NCBI GenBank assembly: GCA_035625915.1
Contig: DASPOR010000147.1
Coordinates: forward strand, 1-36,021
Length of the DNA: 36,021 nucleotides
Origin: Alphaproteobacteria bacterium
GTDB lineage: Bacteria > Pseudomonadota > Alphaproteobacteria > JACZXZ01
Reading direction: 5' to 3'
In this document: in pieces, positions 9,436 through 18,820 of the stretch
Numbering within the stretch: the first letter of the stretch is position 1
How the letters are laid out: the number at the start of each line of letters is the position of its first letter
Position numbers and translations under genes: made by a program
The notes under the pieces: model-generated
Databases searched by the model: none
The model's input: only the letters and a program-made list of their open reading frames with translations
What the model was told of the DNA's origin: nothing

Positions 9436-11583
9436 CTATGCGCCAGACGTTTTCGGGGCAAACGGCCCAAGCGCGTCAAAAAGCGGGGCAAGATGCTCCC
9501 CATAGACGCGCCAGCGCCCGATCGAGGTTTTGTAGATCGGCTTGCGCACTTGAGTGGCGCTCGCCGTTCGCACGGGACGGTCCGTTTTGTGGAACACAAG
9601 ACAGTTCTTGTGCCACGCGAGCCCGCAATACTCGACGATCCGCCGTGCCTGCGGCTCGAAATCCGCGATCAGATCCTCATACTGGATATCGAGAACACGT
9701 CCGGCAGGAAGCGCCGTTCGCCAGTGCTCCATGAGCTCGACATATTTCGTGTAATAGCGGCCGAGCTCGGCCAGATCATAGGTATGGTCTTGGGCACCCG
9801 AGAATAGCTTAGAGAAGCATGAGATGCAGGTGTCCACAGGATCGCGCATCACATGGATGATCGGCGCGTTCGGCAAGACGAGGTGAATAAGCCCAACGAA
9901 GAAGAAGTTGGAGGGCATCTTGTCCGTGATGCGCTCGGCATTCGCCGATATGGCTCGGAGCCGGGTAATGTATTCCTGCGCGATCGCCCTGAGGTGCGAC
10001 GCCTCGAGTGCTGGCACGAACTCCGGATAGGGCAGCAGTGCACCGTCCGGACCGCGCACTGTTTCGATTACAGCGCCGAAATCGGTGAGTTCGCCCGCAC
10101 CAAAAACCTTTGGGTGGCTCGCCACAATCTGCTCGACAAGCGTTGTTCCCGAGCGAGGCATGCCAAGCACGAAGATCGGCAGGTTCGACGGATCACCCTG
10201 TCCGGCTCTCGATTCAATCGTCTTTCGGTCCATATTCGCCCTTACCCTGTCGAACAAGCCGAGGACGCCTGCTTCGTCGTAGGCGATCTGCTTGCGCTTC
10301 AGGGCATTGCCTTCGCGCAAATGACCGAATGACGTTTCATATTGCCTAAGATCCCCATAGGCCTTGCCAAGCGCAAAATGGAGATGTGTCCGCGCCTTCG
10401 GGGTCAACGAGGGGCCATCGCGAAGAAGCTCCTCCATGCCCTTGATGTGCGGATCGTCGGCCTTGAACGACTTGGAATCCGCGAGGTTGACGTAGACCCC
10501 GCTCTCCTTGGGATTGATCTCGAGCGATTTGATGTAAGCCTCGCGCGCTGCGTCGAGCTGCCCAAGCTCCTTGAGCGCATTCCCCATGTTGTTGTGTGCG
10601 TCGGCCATGTCCGGTTTGAGCGAGAGTACCTTGCGGAAGGTTTCGAGCGCCTGATTCACTTGACCGCGATCGAATATGACTTGACCCTTCGCATTGAGCG
10701 CTTCGGGATCTTCGGGGCGGATCGCAAGTGCTTGTTCGCAGGCCGCCATGGCCTCGTCGAGTCGGTTTTGATCCAGTCGGACGAGGGCGAGGTAAGTATA
10801 AGTCTTGTAATTGCGCGGATCGATCGCAATCGACTGCGCGAGAAGGTTCGAGGCTTCGTCGAGGCGTTCGAAGTCCTTGACTGCAAGAGAGAGGTTGTTG
10901 AGGACCGCCGGGTCGGTGGGCTTCAGCGCCAATGCCTTACGATATATGCCCTCCGCCTCGTCGATCTTTCCGATATCCCTGAGCGACGTTCCGAGATTGT
11001 TGTAGGCGTCGGCGTAATTCGGATTTTGCTTGATTGCGCGCTGGTAGCAAGCGATCGCCTCATCGTGCCGCTTCAGTGCGCGGAACGCGTTGCCGAGATT
11101 GCTGCGCGCTTCGACGTAACCCCGGTCGATCTCCAAAGCCTGCCGGTAGCACTTGATCGCTTCGTCGAACTCCTCGCGATCATAGTGGGCGATGCCAAGA
11201 TTGTTCAGTGCTTGCGCGTATTTCGGATTAAGCGCCAGGGCCCGGTGAGCGGCGGTTATTGCCTCGTTCGGCATCCCATTCAAGCGGTAAAGCTCTCCGA
11301 GGTTGCAATGAAAAAGGGGCACGTTGGCATTTATCGCGACAGCTTGCCGCATGAACTCGAGCGCGACCGGATAATTCCCGACCTGGTGCGCAATGATTCC
11401 GAGAAGATGAAGCGCTTCCGATTGCCGGGGCTGGGCCTGCAGAATTTGACGACACAAGGTCTCGGCAGCAGCCAAATCGCCTTCCTGGCGGCGCTGTTCA
11501 GCCAACTCAAGTGCCTTCGGAACCGGCAACCACTGCGATCCCGGCGGCAACGTCCTCGACATTGCTCCTTTATTTTCGTTCAT
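9436..11583 (-). CDS. Tetratricopeptide-repeat protein with C-terminal sulfotransferase domain
   Basis: A 715-residue fusion. From about residue 22 to 395 there are roughly ten or eleven 34-residue TPR units with the W-LG-A-A-P spacing (for example ALNNLGIAHYDREEFDEAIK). From about residue 465 to the end lies a sulfotransferase domain whose PAPS-binding P-loop FVLGMPRSGTTLVEQIVASH is at about 470-490. The 3'-phosphate-binding region is probably VMRDPVDTCIS. Such proteins transfer sulfate from PAPS to a peptide, lipid or glycan, with the TPR array presumably holding the acceptor. The acceptor is unknown. Two start codons compete: ATG at 11583, or the next in-frame ATG at 11562, which has AAAGGAG very close to it. 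It begins 15 bases after the dapC-like gene, so the two are probably co-transcribed. Confidence 0.9.
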   Translation of the reverse strand: MNENKGAMSRTLPPGSQWLPVPKALELAEQRRQEGDLAAAETLCRQILQAQPRQSEALHLLGIIAHQVGNYPVALEFMRQAVAINANVPLFHCNLGELYRLNGMPNEAITAAHRALALNPKYAQALNNLGIAHYDREEFDEAIKCYRQALEIDRGYVEARSNLGNAFRALKRHDEAIACYQRAIKQNPNYADAYNNLGTSLRDIGKIDEAEGIYRKALALKPTDPAVLNNLSLAVKDFERLDEASNLLAQSIAIDPRNYKTYTYLALVRLDQNRLDEAMAACEQALAIRPEDPEALNAKGQVIFDRGQVNQALETFRKVLSLKPDMADAHNNMGNALKELGQLDAAREAYIKSLEINPKESGVYVNLADSKSFKADDPHIKGMEELLRDGPSLTPKARTHLHFALGKAYGDLRQYETSFGHLREGNALKRKQIAYDEAGVLGLFDRVRANMDRKTIESRAGQGDPSNLPIFVLGMPRSGTTLVEQIVASHPKVFGAGELTDFGAVIETVRGPDGALLPYPEFVPALEASHLRAIAQEYITRLRAISANAERITDKMPSNFFFVGLIHLVLPNAPIIHVMRDPVDTCISCFSKLFSGAQDHTYDLAELGRYYTKYVELMEHWRTALPAGRVLDIQYEDLIADFEPQARRIVEYCGLAWHKNCLVFHKTDRPVRTASATQVRKPIYKTSIGRWRVYGEHLAPLFDALGPFAPKTSGA

Positions 11584-11598
11584 TGTGATGTTGACCTG

Positions 11599-12795
11599 CT
11601 ACAAGGTTCGCGCGACACGGGTGAGCGCGTCCTCCGTCTCCCCAATGTCGCTAACGAGCGCGAGACGAATATATCGCTCGCTCGCGTTCGTCCCGTCAGG
11701 AGAGGGCCGCGTAAGATAGGCGCCTGGCAGCGCCTTAATGCCGGCTTCGGTCCAAAGACGTTTCGTCGCCGTCTCACCGTTACCGACGTCAAGCCACAAA
11801 TAGAACCCACCAGCGGGGCGGTAGAATCCGAACCGTCCCTTCAATATCCGTTCGGCGATGTCGTATTTTGCGCGGTAGTACGCACGCGTATCGATCACGT
11901 GGCTGTCATCCTGCCAAAGGGCCGTCGCCGCATCCATGACCGCAACGGGTGTCGCTGCACAACTATAGCTGCGAAGCCTGAAGAGGAGCGCTATTGCCTG
12001 AGTCGAGCCGACGCAGAAGCCGGAACGCAGTCCCGGAGCACTAGAACGTTTGGAAAGCGTATGAAAAACCAGAAGATTTTGGAGCGAGCCGCCAAGTGCC
12101 GCAGCCGCTTCGAGGGCGCCCGGCGGCGGCGTGTCAGTGTTGTAGATTTCCGCATAGCACTCGTCCATCACCAGGAGAAAGTCGTGACGGCGGGCGAGCG
12201 TAATCGCGCGCTTGAGATATTCGAGATTGGCAATGGCACCTTGCGGGTTCGAGGGCGAGCAGATGTACATAAGCTGTGCGCGATCGAGCGCCTTTGGATC
12301 AAGCACGTCGAGATCGGGCAGAAATCCGGTCTCGCGCGTCGCCGGCATAAAGGCAAGCTCCGCGCCCGCGAGCGTGGCGGCACCCGCATAAACCTGATAG
12401 AACGGATTGGGCAGGAATGCGAGTGGCGTCGGTGTGCCCGCGGTGGCCGCCGTGATCGCGAGCGTCGCCGCCATATAAAGACCCTCGCGCGTACCGGAGC
12501 AGGGCATGATCATCGTTTCTGGATCGATCATGGCGCTCGGCAGGCGATAGCGGCGAAGGAGCCAATCGACGCACGCCTTCCGCAGTTCCGGGCTGCCCGA
12601 AAGCGATGGATAGCGATTCCAGGTATCGGCGCGGCCATCGATGATGGGTCTGATGAACGCCGGCGGTTGATGTTGCGGCTCGCCGACCGATAGATCGATC
12701 GGCCTTATGTTGCTCCGTGGCGTTGCAGCGGAGAGAAGAGTAGCCAAACGGCGGAACGGACTGTCCCGCATCGAATCCAATCGGCTATTGAACAT
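11599..12795 (-). CDS. dapC: Aminotransferase class I/II, N-succinyldiaminopimelate aminotransferase-like (DapC)
   Basis: A 398-residue PLP-dependent fold-type I aminotransferase. It shows the N-terminal MFNSRLDSMRDSPFRRL typical of DapC proteins, the substrate-arm region IDLSVGEPQHQPPAF, the CSPSNPQGA loop, the aspartate of MDECYAEIY that contacts the pyridine nitrogen, the Schiff-base lysine in FHTLSKRSSAPGLRSGF, and the carboxylate-binding arginine near RYIRLALV. An in-frame extension to 12867 is basic and unlike the family, so the start at 12795 is preferred although its ribosome site is weak. The likely reaction is transamination of N-succinyl-2-amino-6-ketopimelate in lysine/diaminopimelate synthesis. 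A broader aminotransferase role is possible, because no other dap gene is nearby. Confidence 0.85.
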   Translation of the reverse strand: MFNSRLDSMRDSPFRRLATLLSAATPRSNIRPIDLSVGEPQHQPPAFIRPIIDGRADTWNRYPSLSGSPELRKACVDWLLRRYRLPSAMIDPETMIMPCSGTREGLYMAATLAITAATAGTPTPLAFLPNPFYQVYAGAATLAGAELAFMPATRETGFLPDLDVLDPKALDRAQLMYICSPSNPQGAIANLEYLKRAITLARRHDFLLVMDECYAEIYNTDTPPPGALEAAAALGGSLQNLLVFHTLSKRSSAPGLRSGFCVGSTQAIALLFRLRSYSCAATPVAVMDAATALWQDDSHVIDTRAYYRAKYDIAERILKGRFGFYRPAGGFYLWLDVGNGETATKRLWTEAGIKALPGAYLTRPSPDGTNASERYIRLALVSDIGETEDALTRVARTL

Positions 12796-13155
12796 CGCGA
12801 ATTTCCCACTAACACTTCCGAATCGCGCATTCCGACGTCGGCCCGAAGATCGCACGACTGCCGTCAATCGGTCCTTGCTGTTCGCACCAATTTGCCCGGA
12901 TTTTCGGTCGCTGAAAATAGCCCGCTCGCTAAATATTGCGATTTTTGTTAAGGGGCCAAAACTGACATTGAGGGGTCGTCGTTAAATTTCATATTCATAA
13001 TATACAATAATGTGTGCGCCTGACTCGTGCCGGCGTCATTCGCACGATATCCAACACGAAGATCCCTGCCCCGCCGCAACACGAGGCACGCCCCACTTCG
13101 ACAGCGCCGAAAAGACGAACAGCGTCGATGCCTGGACGGGAATCGACCGCGCGGT
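12796..13155. other. Intergenic region between dapC-like gene and bactofilin gene
   Basis: Both neighbours are on the minus strand, so this stretch is the 3' flank of the bactofilin gene and the upstream region of the dapC/sulfotransferase pair. Bases about 12935-13010 are clearly AT-rich relative to the surroundings and contain a weak minus-strand promoter candidate (TTGGCC, then TATTTA about 18 bases later). Short open frames in this gap have no ribosome site or recognisable sequence. I see no terminator with a proper T tract. Confidence 0.5.
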
Positions 13156-13830
13156 TCAGCCTTTTCCCAAACTCCGGCTTTCGACACCTATTCCTGCTGA
13201 AGCGCCGATTGGTGAAGCCGCGGCAGGGACCTCACGGTGAGCGGGTTTCTCGCTCTTGGCACCAAGGCTCTTCACATCGCCGTTGATCTCGCCCCCTCGC
13301 TCGATCTCGATGCGGCCATAGCGGATGGTCCCGCTGACGTGCCCCGTGCTTCGGACAATAAGGCCGTCGCGAACCGTGAGCGACCCGTCGTACCGGCCGG
13401 ACACTTCGGCGTTCTCGATCTCGGCAGCGCCCTTGAACGTGCCGGACTCCGCGATCTCGATTGTGTGGCAGTCCTGCAACTCGGCCTCCACCTTGCCCTC
13501 GACGATCAGCCGATCGCATGAGGCGATCTTGCCATTCAACGAGATGTCGCGGCCCACGATCAATTTCTTGCTCTCGGCTGGCATGGCCGTCGATTCTCCC
13601 TTACGTGTTGGGTTTGGCATATCAACAACTCTCCTGACCGTCTCGGATCCGGGCCGCATAGCTGCGGGCGTGGGCTTGAATGCTCCGACGCGCGAGATCT
13701 CGACGCCGTCGGCACCAGCGGGGCGCATCGGATGTCTGGAAGAAACAGTAAACTCGTTGTCCAGAGGCGATGCGTCTTCCTTCGGCGGGTCACCGCCACC
13801 TTCGTCGATTGGATTTCTGCGTTTGAACAT
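13156..13830 (-). CDS. Bactofilin (polymer-forming cytoskeletal protein)
   Basis: A 224-residue protein with the bactofilin (DUF583) beta-helix core at about residues 85-190. The core begins at KKLIVGRDISLNGKIASCDR and continues with repeating short beta-turn units rich in G-x-V/I (IVEGKVEAELQDCHTIEIAE, GTFKGAAEIENAEVSGRYDG). The N-terminal 80 residues and the C-terminal 30 are low-complexity and Pro/Ser-rich, as is usual for bactofilin tails. Bactofilins polymerise without nucleotide and act in cell shape, stalk or wall-enzyme positioning. A good ribosome site (AAGGAG, 7 bases upstream) supports the start. The usual partner, an M23 peptidase, is not adjacent. A perfect TTCCGG/CCGGAA hairpin lies in the leader at 13859-13875. 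Confidence 0.93.
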   Translation of the reverse strand: MFKRRNPIDEGGGDPPKEDASPLDNEFTVSSRHPMRPAGADGVEISRVGAFKPTPAAMRPGSETVRRVVDMPNPTRKGESTAMPAESKKLIVGRDISLNGKIASCDRLIVEGKVEAELQDCHTIEIAESGTFKGAAEIENAEVSGRYDGSLTVRDGLIVRSTGHVSGTIRYGRIEIERGGEINGDVKSLGAKSEKPAHREVPAAASPIGASAGIGVESRSLGKG

Positions 13831-14028
13831 CCTTCGTCTCCTTGACGTGGCATTGCTTTTCCGGCCCTGCCGGAAGCGATCTCACGCGACCGACCGCCCA
13901 ATCGCGCGGCTGGATTATGGGGGACAATCCAGGAACGGACGGGGACAAGATTGAGACATTTTTTGCGGGACCTACGGAAATTGCTACCAAAATCGCGCGG
14001 AAAGTATCGCGCCCCGCGCCGCCCTTCC

Positions 14029-17000
14029 CTATTCCACAGGCCGCGAAGACGTGCGCTCCCCGGGGGGATCGGCTTGCCTCGTCCGCGCGCCGAAAAGCCC
14101 GCGGATAACAACGTAGAACACCGGGGTAAACAACAAGCCGAATCCCGTGACACCCAGCATTCCGAAAAGGACTGCGGTGCCGAGCGACTGGCGCATCTCG
14201 GCACCGGCGCCGACTGCGATCGCCAGCGGCAGCACGCCGAAAATGAATGCAAACGACGTCATGAGAATCGGCCGTAATCTCGTTCGCGCTGCCTGCACGG
14301 CCGCATCGAAACGACTCGCACCTTGCTCCTCGGCCTGGCGCGCGAACTCGACAATGAGAATAGCGTTTTTTGCAGCCAACCCTACGAGCACCACGAATCC
14401 GACCTGGGCCAGGATGTTGACGTCCATTCCGCGGATGAGAAGCCCCGTCACGGCCGCAAGCAAGCACATCGGCACGATCAGGATAACCGAAAGCGGAAGC
14501 GACCAGCTCTCGTACTGGGCCGATAGCAGCAGGAACACGAAGACGACCGAAGCGCCGAACACCACGAGACCCGAATTACCCGCCAACTTCTCTTGGAAGG
14601 CAAGTTCGGTCCATTCGTAGCCGAAGCCGTCCGGCAATCTGTCAGCCGCCAATTTCTCCATCGCCGCGAGCGCATAGCCCGTCGAGTAGCCGGGCAGCAC
14701 ATTCCCTTGCACCTCCGCCGCGGGGAAGAGATCGTAGCGCGCCACACGATATGGCCCTGTTATGTCCCGAAACGTCGTAACAGAGCCGATCGGGACCATT
14801 TTGCCCGCGTTGTTCATTGTCTTGAAGTTCTCGATATCGTGGATGTTCTGGCGGAAGGGGGCGTCGGCTTGGGCAATCACCCGGTAGGTCCGGCCGAGAT
14901 AGTTGAACTCGTTCACGAAGTCCGAACCGAGAAAAACCTCGAGCGCCTCGAACACCTTGTTCACCGGGATGTCCAGCATTTCCGCCTTCACGCGATCGAT
15001 ATCGGCGTACAGCGTGGGCGTCCGGGTGTTAAAAAGAGAAAAGACGCTGACGAGCCCCGGAGTCTGGTTCGCCGCCTGAACCATGTCCTGAGCTGCGGCT
15101 TCGAGCGCTTGCAAACCGCGACCGCGCTTATCTTGCACCATTATCTTGAACCCGCCGGCGGTCCCGATGCCGCGCACGGGTGGAGGCGGTATCACAATGA
15201 TGAAGGCTTCTTGGATGGCGCCGAGCCGTCTCTGAAGCTCTGTCCGCATGCGTTCGGCTGTCTGCCCCTTCGCTACCCGCTCGGCGAATGGCCTCATGGT
15301 CGAGAAGATCGCCGCGGAATTCGATGCGTTGGTGAACGTGGCGCCGTCGAACCCGGCAAAAACCACGGCGTGCGCGATACCGGGCGTTTCCAAGATCAGC
15401 TTCAGGGCCTTTCGCGCGACGGCGTCCGTGCGCGCCAGGGAAGCGCCCGGCGGAAGCTGAATGACGTTGATGAAATAGCCCTGGTCCTGCTGGGGAATGA
15501 AGCCGGTCGGTGCGCGGCCGAATTGCCATCCCGTCAAGGCGATGAGGCCGAGATATACGATGAGCATCAATGCCGCGACCCTGAGGAGCTTGCGAGTCAA
15601 GCTCGCATATCCCTGAGAGAGCTTGTCGAAGGCGAAATTGAAGCCGCGGAAGAACGCCAGGAAGGGCCGCGCGATCAAGGAGGGCTTACGCTCGCTGCCG
15701 TGCTCTTGATGCGGCTTGAAAAGAAGGGCGCAAAGTGCGGGACTGAGCGTCAAGGACACAAAGCACGATATGATCGTGGCCGATGCAATCGTAATCGCAA
15801 ACTGACGGAAGAATTGCCCGGATATTCCTGGAATAAACGCCGCTGGAATGAACACCGCCGAGAGTACAAGGGCGATTGCAATGAGGGCGCCGCCCACTTC
15901 ATCCATCGTCTCGTGCGCCGCATCGCGCGGGCTTAGGCCCTGGCGGAGATTGCGCTCGACGTTTTCCACGACGACGATAGCGTCATCCACCACGATTCCA
16001 ATCGCAAGCACAAGACCGAATAGCGTCAGGTTGTTGAGCGAATAGCCAAACGCCGCGAGCACCGCGAAGGTGCCGATGAGCGACACCGGAATCGCCGCGA
16101 TCGGTACCATCGATGCTCGCCACGTTTGGAGGAATAGGATCACGACGATAACGACGAGAAAGACGGCCACATAAATTGTCCGCACCACCTCGCGGACCGA
16201 TTCAGCGATAAATTCGGTCGGGTTGTAGCCGATGTCGTAGCGCAGACCCGACGGGAACGACTTCGAGAGTTCGTCCATCGTTGACTGGATTCTGGTGGCG
16301 GTCGCCAATGCATTGGAGCCGGGCAACTGGAAGATCAGGAGAGCCGCCGCTTCGCGGTCGTCAAGATAGCTATTGGCGTTGTAATCCTGGGCACCCAACT
16401 CCGATCGGCCAACGTCGCGAATGCGTGTCACGCGCCCATCGGGATCGGTCTTGACCAGGATGTTGTCGAATTGCCGCGGGTCTACCAATCGCCCGAGCGT
16501 TTCCACGTTGTATTGGAATGCACCCTGCTTGGGCAAAGGCGGCTGATCGAGCACGCCAGAGGCGACTTGCACGTTTTGCCCTTGAAGGGCCGTGACGACA
16601 TCACCTGCGGTAAGGTCGTGCGCTGCGAGTTTTTCCGGATCTAGCCATACACGCATCGAGTAATCGCGTGCGCCGAAGATTTTCACGTCACCCACGCCGT
16701 TGAGGCGCGCGAGTACGTCCTTGACCTGTAGCGTTGCGTAATTCGAAATATAGAGCTGGTCGCGCGAGCGGTCGGGCGAGCTCAGGTTGACCACCATGAG
16801 CAGGTCGGGCGAGTTCTTCTTGATGGTGATGCCAATCTGCTGAACCTCCGGCGGAAGTCTCGGCTGTGCGATCTCGACGCGGTTCTGCACGAGCACTTGC
16901 GCGATATTGAGATCGGTACCGAGGGCGAAGGTTATGGTCAGTGAGAGATTTCCGTCGCCGGTCGACTGGGAGACCATGTAGATCATGTTTTCGACGCCGT

Positions 17001-17214
17001 TTATCTCCTGCTCGAGCGGCGTGGCCACCGTGTTGCTGACCACCTCAGCGGAGGCACCCGGATAGCTTGCTGTGACGACGATCGTGGGCGGTGCGATCTC
17101 GGGATACTGGGCGACGGGAAGCGTGAAATAGGCGACACCTCCGATCAGCACGATAAGGATCGACAGCACGCTCGCGAAGATCGGCCGATTGACGAAAAAG
17201 TGGGAAATGTTCAT
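14029..17214 (-). CDS. RND efflux pump permease, HAE1 family (AcrB/MexF-like)
   Basis: A 1061-residue inner-membrane proton-driven exporter, the full length for the hydrophobe/amphiphile efflux family. It begins with the typical MNISHFFVNRPIFASVLSIL. It carries the transmembrane helix 4 proton-relay aspartates in AIGIVVDDAIVVVENVERNL, the helix 6 region VFIPAAFIPGISGQFFRQFA, and duplicated periplasmic porter domains. The C-terminal half repeats the topology (VGLAAKNAILIVEFA carries the relay lysine). Drugs, bile salts or solvents are typical substrates of relatives; the actual substrate cannot be read. The start is 16 bases after the stop of the adaptor gene, so the two form one operon. No outer-membrane channel gene follows. 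Confidence 0.96.
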   Translation of the reverse strand: MNISHFFVNRPIFASVLSILIVLIGGVAYFTLPVAQYPEIAPPTIVVTASYPGASAEVVSNTVATPLEQEINGVENMIYMVSQSTGDGNLSLTITFALGTDLNIAQVLVQNRVEIAQPRLPPEVQQIGITIKKNSPDLLMVVNLSSPDRSRDQLYISNYATLQVKDVLARLNGVGDVKIFGARDYSMRVWLDPEKLAAHDLTAGDVVTALQGQNVQVASGVLDQPPLPKQGAFQYNVETLGRLVDPRQFDNILVKTDPDGRVTRIRDVGRSELGAQDYNANSYLDDREAAALLIFQLPGSNALATATRIQSTMDELSKSFPSGLRYDIGYNPTEFIAESVREVVRTIYVAVFLVVIVVILFLQTWRASMVPIAAIPVSLIGTFAVLAAFGYSLNNLTLFGLVLAIGIVVDDAIVVVENVERNLRQGLSPRDAAHETMDEVGGALIAIALVLSAVFIPAAFIPGISGQFFRQFAITIASATIISCFVSLTLSPALCALLFKPHQEHGSERKPSLIARPFLAFFRGFNFAFDKLSQGYASLTRKLLRVAALMLIVYLGLIALTGWQFGRAPTGFIPQQDQGYFINVIQLPPGASLARTDAVARKALKLILETPGIAHAVVFAGFDGATFTNASNSAAIFSTMRPFAERVAKGQTAERMRTELQRRLGAIQEAFIIVIPPPPVRGIGTAGGFKIMVQDKRGRGLQALEAAAQDMVQAANQTPGLVSVFSLFNTRTPTLYADIDRVKAEMLDIPVNKVFEALEVFLGSDFVNEFNYLGRTYRVIAQADAPFRQNIHDIENFKTMNNAGKMVPIGSVTTFRDITGPYRVARYDLFPAAEVQGNVLPGYSTGYALAAMEKLAADRLPDGFGYEWTELAFQEKLAGNSGLVVFGASVVFVFLLLSAQYESWSLPLSVILIVPMCLLAAVTGLLIRGMDVNILAQVGFVVLVGLAAKNAILIVEFARQAEEQGASRFDAAVQAARTRLRPILMTSFAFIFGVLPLAIAVGAGAEMRQSLGTAVLFGMLGVTGFGLLFTPVFYVVIRGLFGARTRQADPPGERTSSRPVE

Positions 17215-17230
17215 GCCCGCGTCACCCGGC

Positions 17231-18496
17231 TCAGTCGGTCGAGGTTTCGAGCCCGATCTTGCCGGGTTGCGGCGTGACCTTGGCGCCGGGGCGCGCGCGC
17301 ATCAGGCCGTCGATGATAATCGTGTCCGTGGCGGCGAGTCCGTTGCGGACGATCCGCAGTCCCTGATAGGTCGGACCGGGCCGGATCACGCGCGGCACAA
17401 CCGTATTGTCACCCGTGACGGTCAAAACGATCTTGTGTGACTGATCGGTCACGATCGCGCTGTCGGGAATGAGAATCGCATCGTAAGGTTCCGAACCCGG
17501 CACGCGAATACGGCCGAATTGGCCAGGCGTCATGAAGAACCTTGGGTTGGGAAACTCGGCCCGCGCACGAACGGTGCCGGCGCCGCGGTTGATTTGATTG
17601 TCGACGAAATTCATGACGCCGCTATGCGTCCATTCCGTCTCGTCGACCAACCTGACCTCCACGGGCACGAAGGCCTCCCGCGCCGATTTGAGCAGGCCGG
17701 CGCGCTCGTAGGAGAGGTAGTCCGATTCGCTCATGTCGAAGACGAACCAAATGGGGTCAAGGGAGACGATCGTCGTCAGAAGCGTCGTCGTGCCGGTCGA
17801 CCCGCCTATGATAAGATTTCCGAGGCTGACCTCGTGCGTGCCGATGCGACCGCTCACGGGTGCCATTATGTGCGTGAACTCGACATTGAGTTTCGCCTGC
17901 GCGATGGCTGCTTCGTCTGCTTTGACCGTCGCCGCCGCACCTTCCGCCGTGGCGCGCGCTTGCTCGAATTGCTGTTGGGGTGCGAAGTCCTTCTTGGAGA
18001 GATCGGCGTAGCGGTGAAGATCGAGGTCCGCGCGCACGACCTGCGCTTTATCGCGCTCAAGGTTCGCCTCGGCCTGCATCAAATCGGCCTCGAACGGACG
18101 AGGGTCGATCACGAACAACAGATCGCCCTTCTTGACAAGCTGGCCGTCCTGAAAATGAATTTCGGTCAGATAGCCGCTGACGCGTGCGCGAAGCTCGACA
18201 TATTCCACGGCGGAGAACTGGCCGGTGTATTCGTCGTGCTCGGTGATTCGTTGTACGAGGGGATGACTGACCGTGACAGCCGGAGCCGGCGGGTGAGCCT
18301 GCGCTGCCGCACCAACCTTGTCGCTCCGGCCCCAGACATAATAGGCCCCCACTGCCAACGCCAAGGCGAGCACCGCAAGTCCAATGAATATTCCACGAGA
18401 TTTCTTGGGAGGGCTCGGTCGAGCCGCTTCGCCCGGCGGTGTGGCCTGTTTTGGATCGGCGGCGGGCCGCACCTCATTATTCGTCGTTCCTGCCAT
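17231..18496 (-). CDS. RND efflux periplasmic adaptor (membrane fusion protein)
   Basis: A 421-residue adaptor linking the RND permease to an outer-membrane channel. The N-terminus has a cytoplasmic Pro/Lys-rich stretch, then one hydrophobic anchor (GIFIGLAVLALALAVGAYYV). A biotinyl-lipoyl-like half motif (VELRARVSGYLTEIHFQDGQ), an alpha-hairpin (about residues 110-170), the second lipoyl half (IMAPVSGRIG), then the beta-barrel and membrane-proximal domains follow in family order. The ATG at 18496 has GGGGGAG directly upstream, rather close; an in-frame TTG at 18517 is the alternative. No lipobox cysteine is present, so it is anchored by its N-terminal helix. It is the first gene of the operon behind the promoter at 18545-18573. 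Confidence 0.93.
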   Translation of the reverse strand: MAGTTNNEVRPAADPKQATPPGEAARPSPPKKSRGIFIGLAVLALALAVGAYYVWGRSDKVGAAAQAHPPAPAVTVSHPLVQRITEHDEYTGQFSAVEYVELRARVSGYLTEIHFQDGQLVKKGDLLFVIDPRPFEADLMQAEANLERDKAQVVRADLDLHRYADLSKKDFAPQQQFEQARATAEGAAATVKADEAAIAQAKLNVEFTHIMAPVSGRIGTHEVSLGNLIIGGSTGTTTLLTTIVSLDPIWFVFDMSESDYLSYERAGLLKSAREAFVPVEVRLVDETEWTHSGVMNFVDNQINRGAGTVRARAEFPNPRFFMTPGQFGRIRVPGSEPYDAILIPDSAIVTDQSHKIVLTVTGDNTVVPRVIRPGPTYQGLRIVRNGLAATDTIIIDGLMRARPGAKVTPQPGKIGLETSTD

Positions 18497-18820
18497 GCTC
18501 CCCCAGTCGGAACCCAATGCTAGAACATCAGGAACTCATAACATTAGATACAAATTCGCGCGGTGAAAGTCAAAACGGCGCAAGCGACACGCAGTATGAC
18601 GCGTCAGCGATTGTCGCATGCTAATCAAGTGCAGTCCCCGGTCACGCCGTTTTGCACGATATCACTGTGAAATGCCTTGCAGCGAGCGCCCGGCGCCCGT
18701 CGACATCTAATGAAATTTTGACTCGAAGAGCAGTCCCCCCGTGACGTAATTTGATTGCGAACTTGGTCGATCTTGGGACCGCGCCGTCCCACCGTCGCTG
18801 CCTGTACGGAGGCACTAAAC
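18497..18820. other. Divergent intergenic region, RND operon / FAH hydrolase
   Basis: This stretch contains the RND promoter described separately and the leader of the FAH-family gene (ACGGAGGC just before its ATG). A TTGACT on the + strand near 18717 has no well-spaced -10 box, so the FAH promoter is undefined. No protein-coding frame with a ribosome site is seen. Confidence 0.45.
18545..18573 (-). promoter_or_regulatory. Sigma70-type promoter for the RND operon
   Basis: On the minus strand a -35 box TTGACT (18573-18568) is followed by a 17-base spacer and a -10 box TATCTA (18550-18545). A start of transcription near 18538 would give a leader of about 40 bases before the adaptor ATG at 18496. 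No clear repressor palindrome overlaps it. Confidence 0.5.

Noticed and set aside
10342..12693. A 783-codon open frame on the + strand, antisense to the sulfotransferase and dapC-like genes
   Set aside because: It mirrors two well-supported genes, has no ribosome site, is very Arg/Glu/Val-rich as expected from antisense of GC-rich codons, and shows no recognisable domain.
12948..13187. A 79-codon minus-strand frame overlapping the bactofilin 3' end
   Set aside because: No ribosome site, Arg-rich shadow composition and overlap with a real gene in another frame.
14593..15936. A 447-codon + strand frame antisense to the RND permease
   Set aside because: The sense product is a full-length canonical RND pump; the antisense frame has no supporting evidence.
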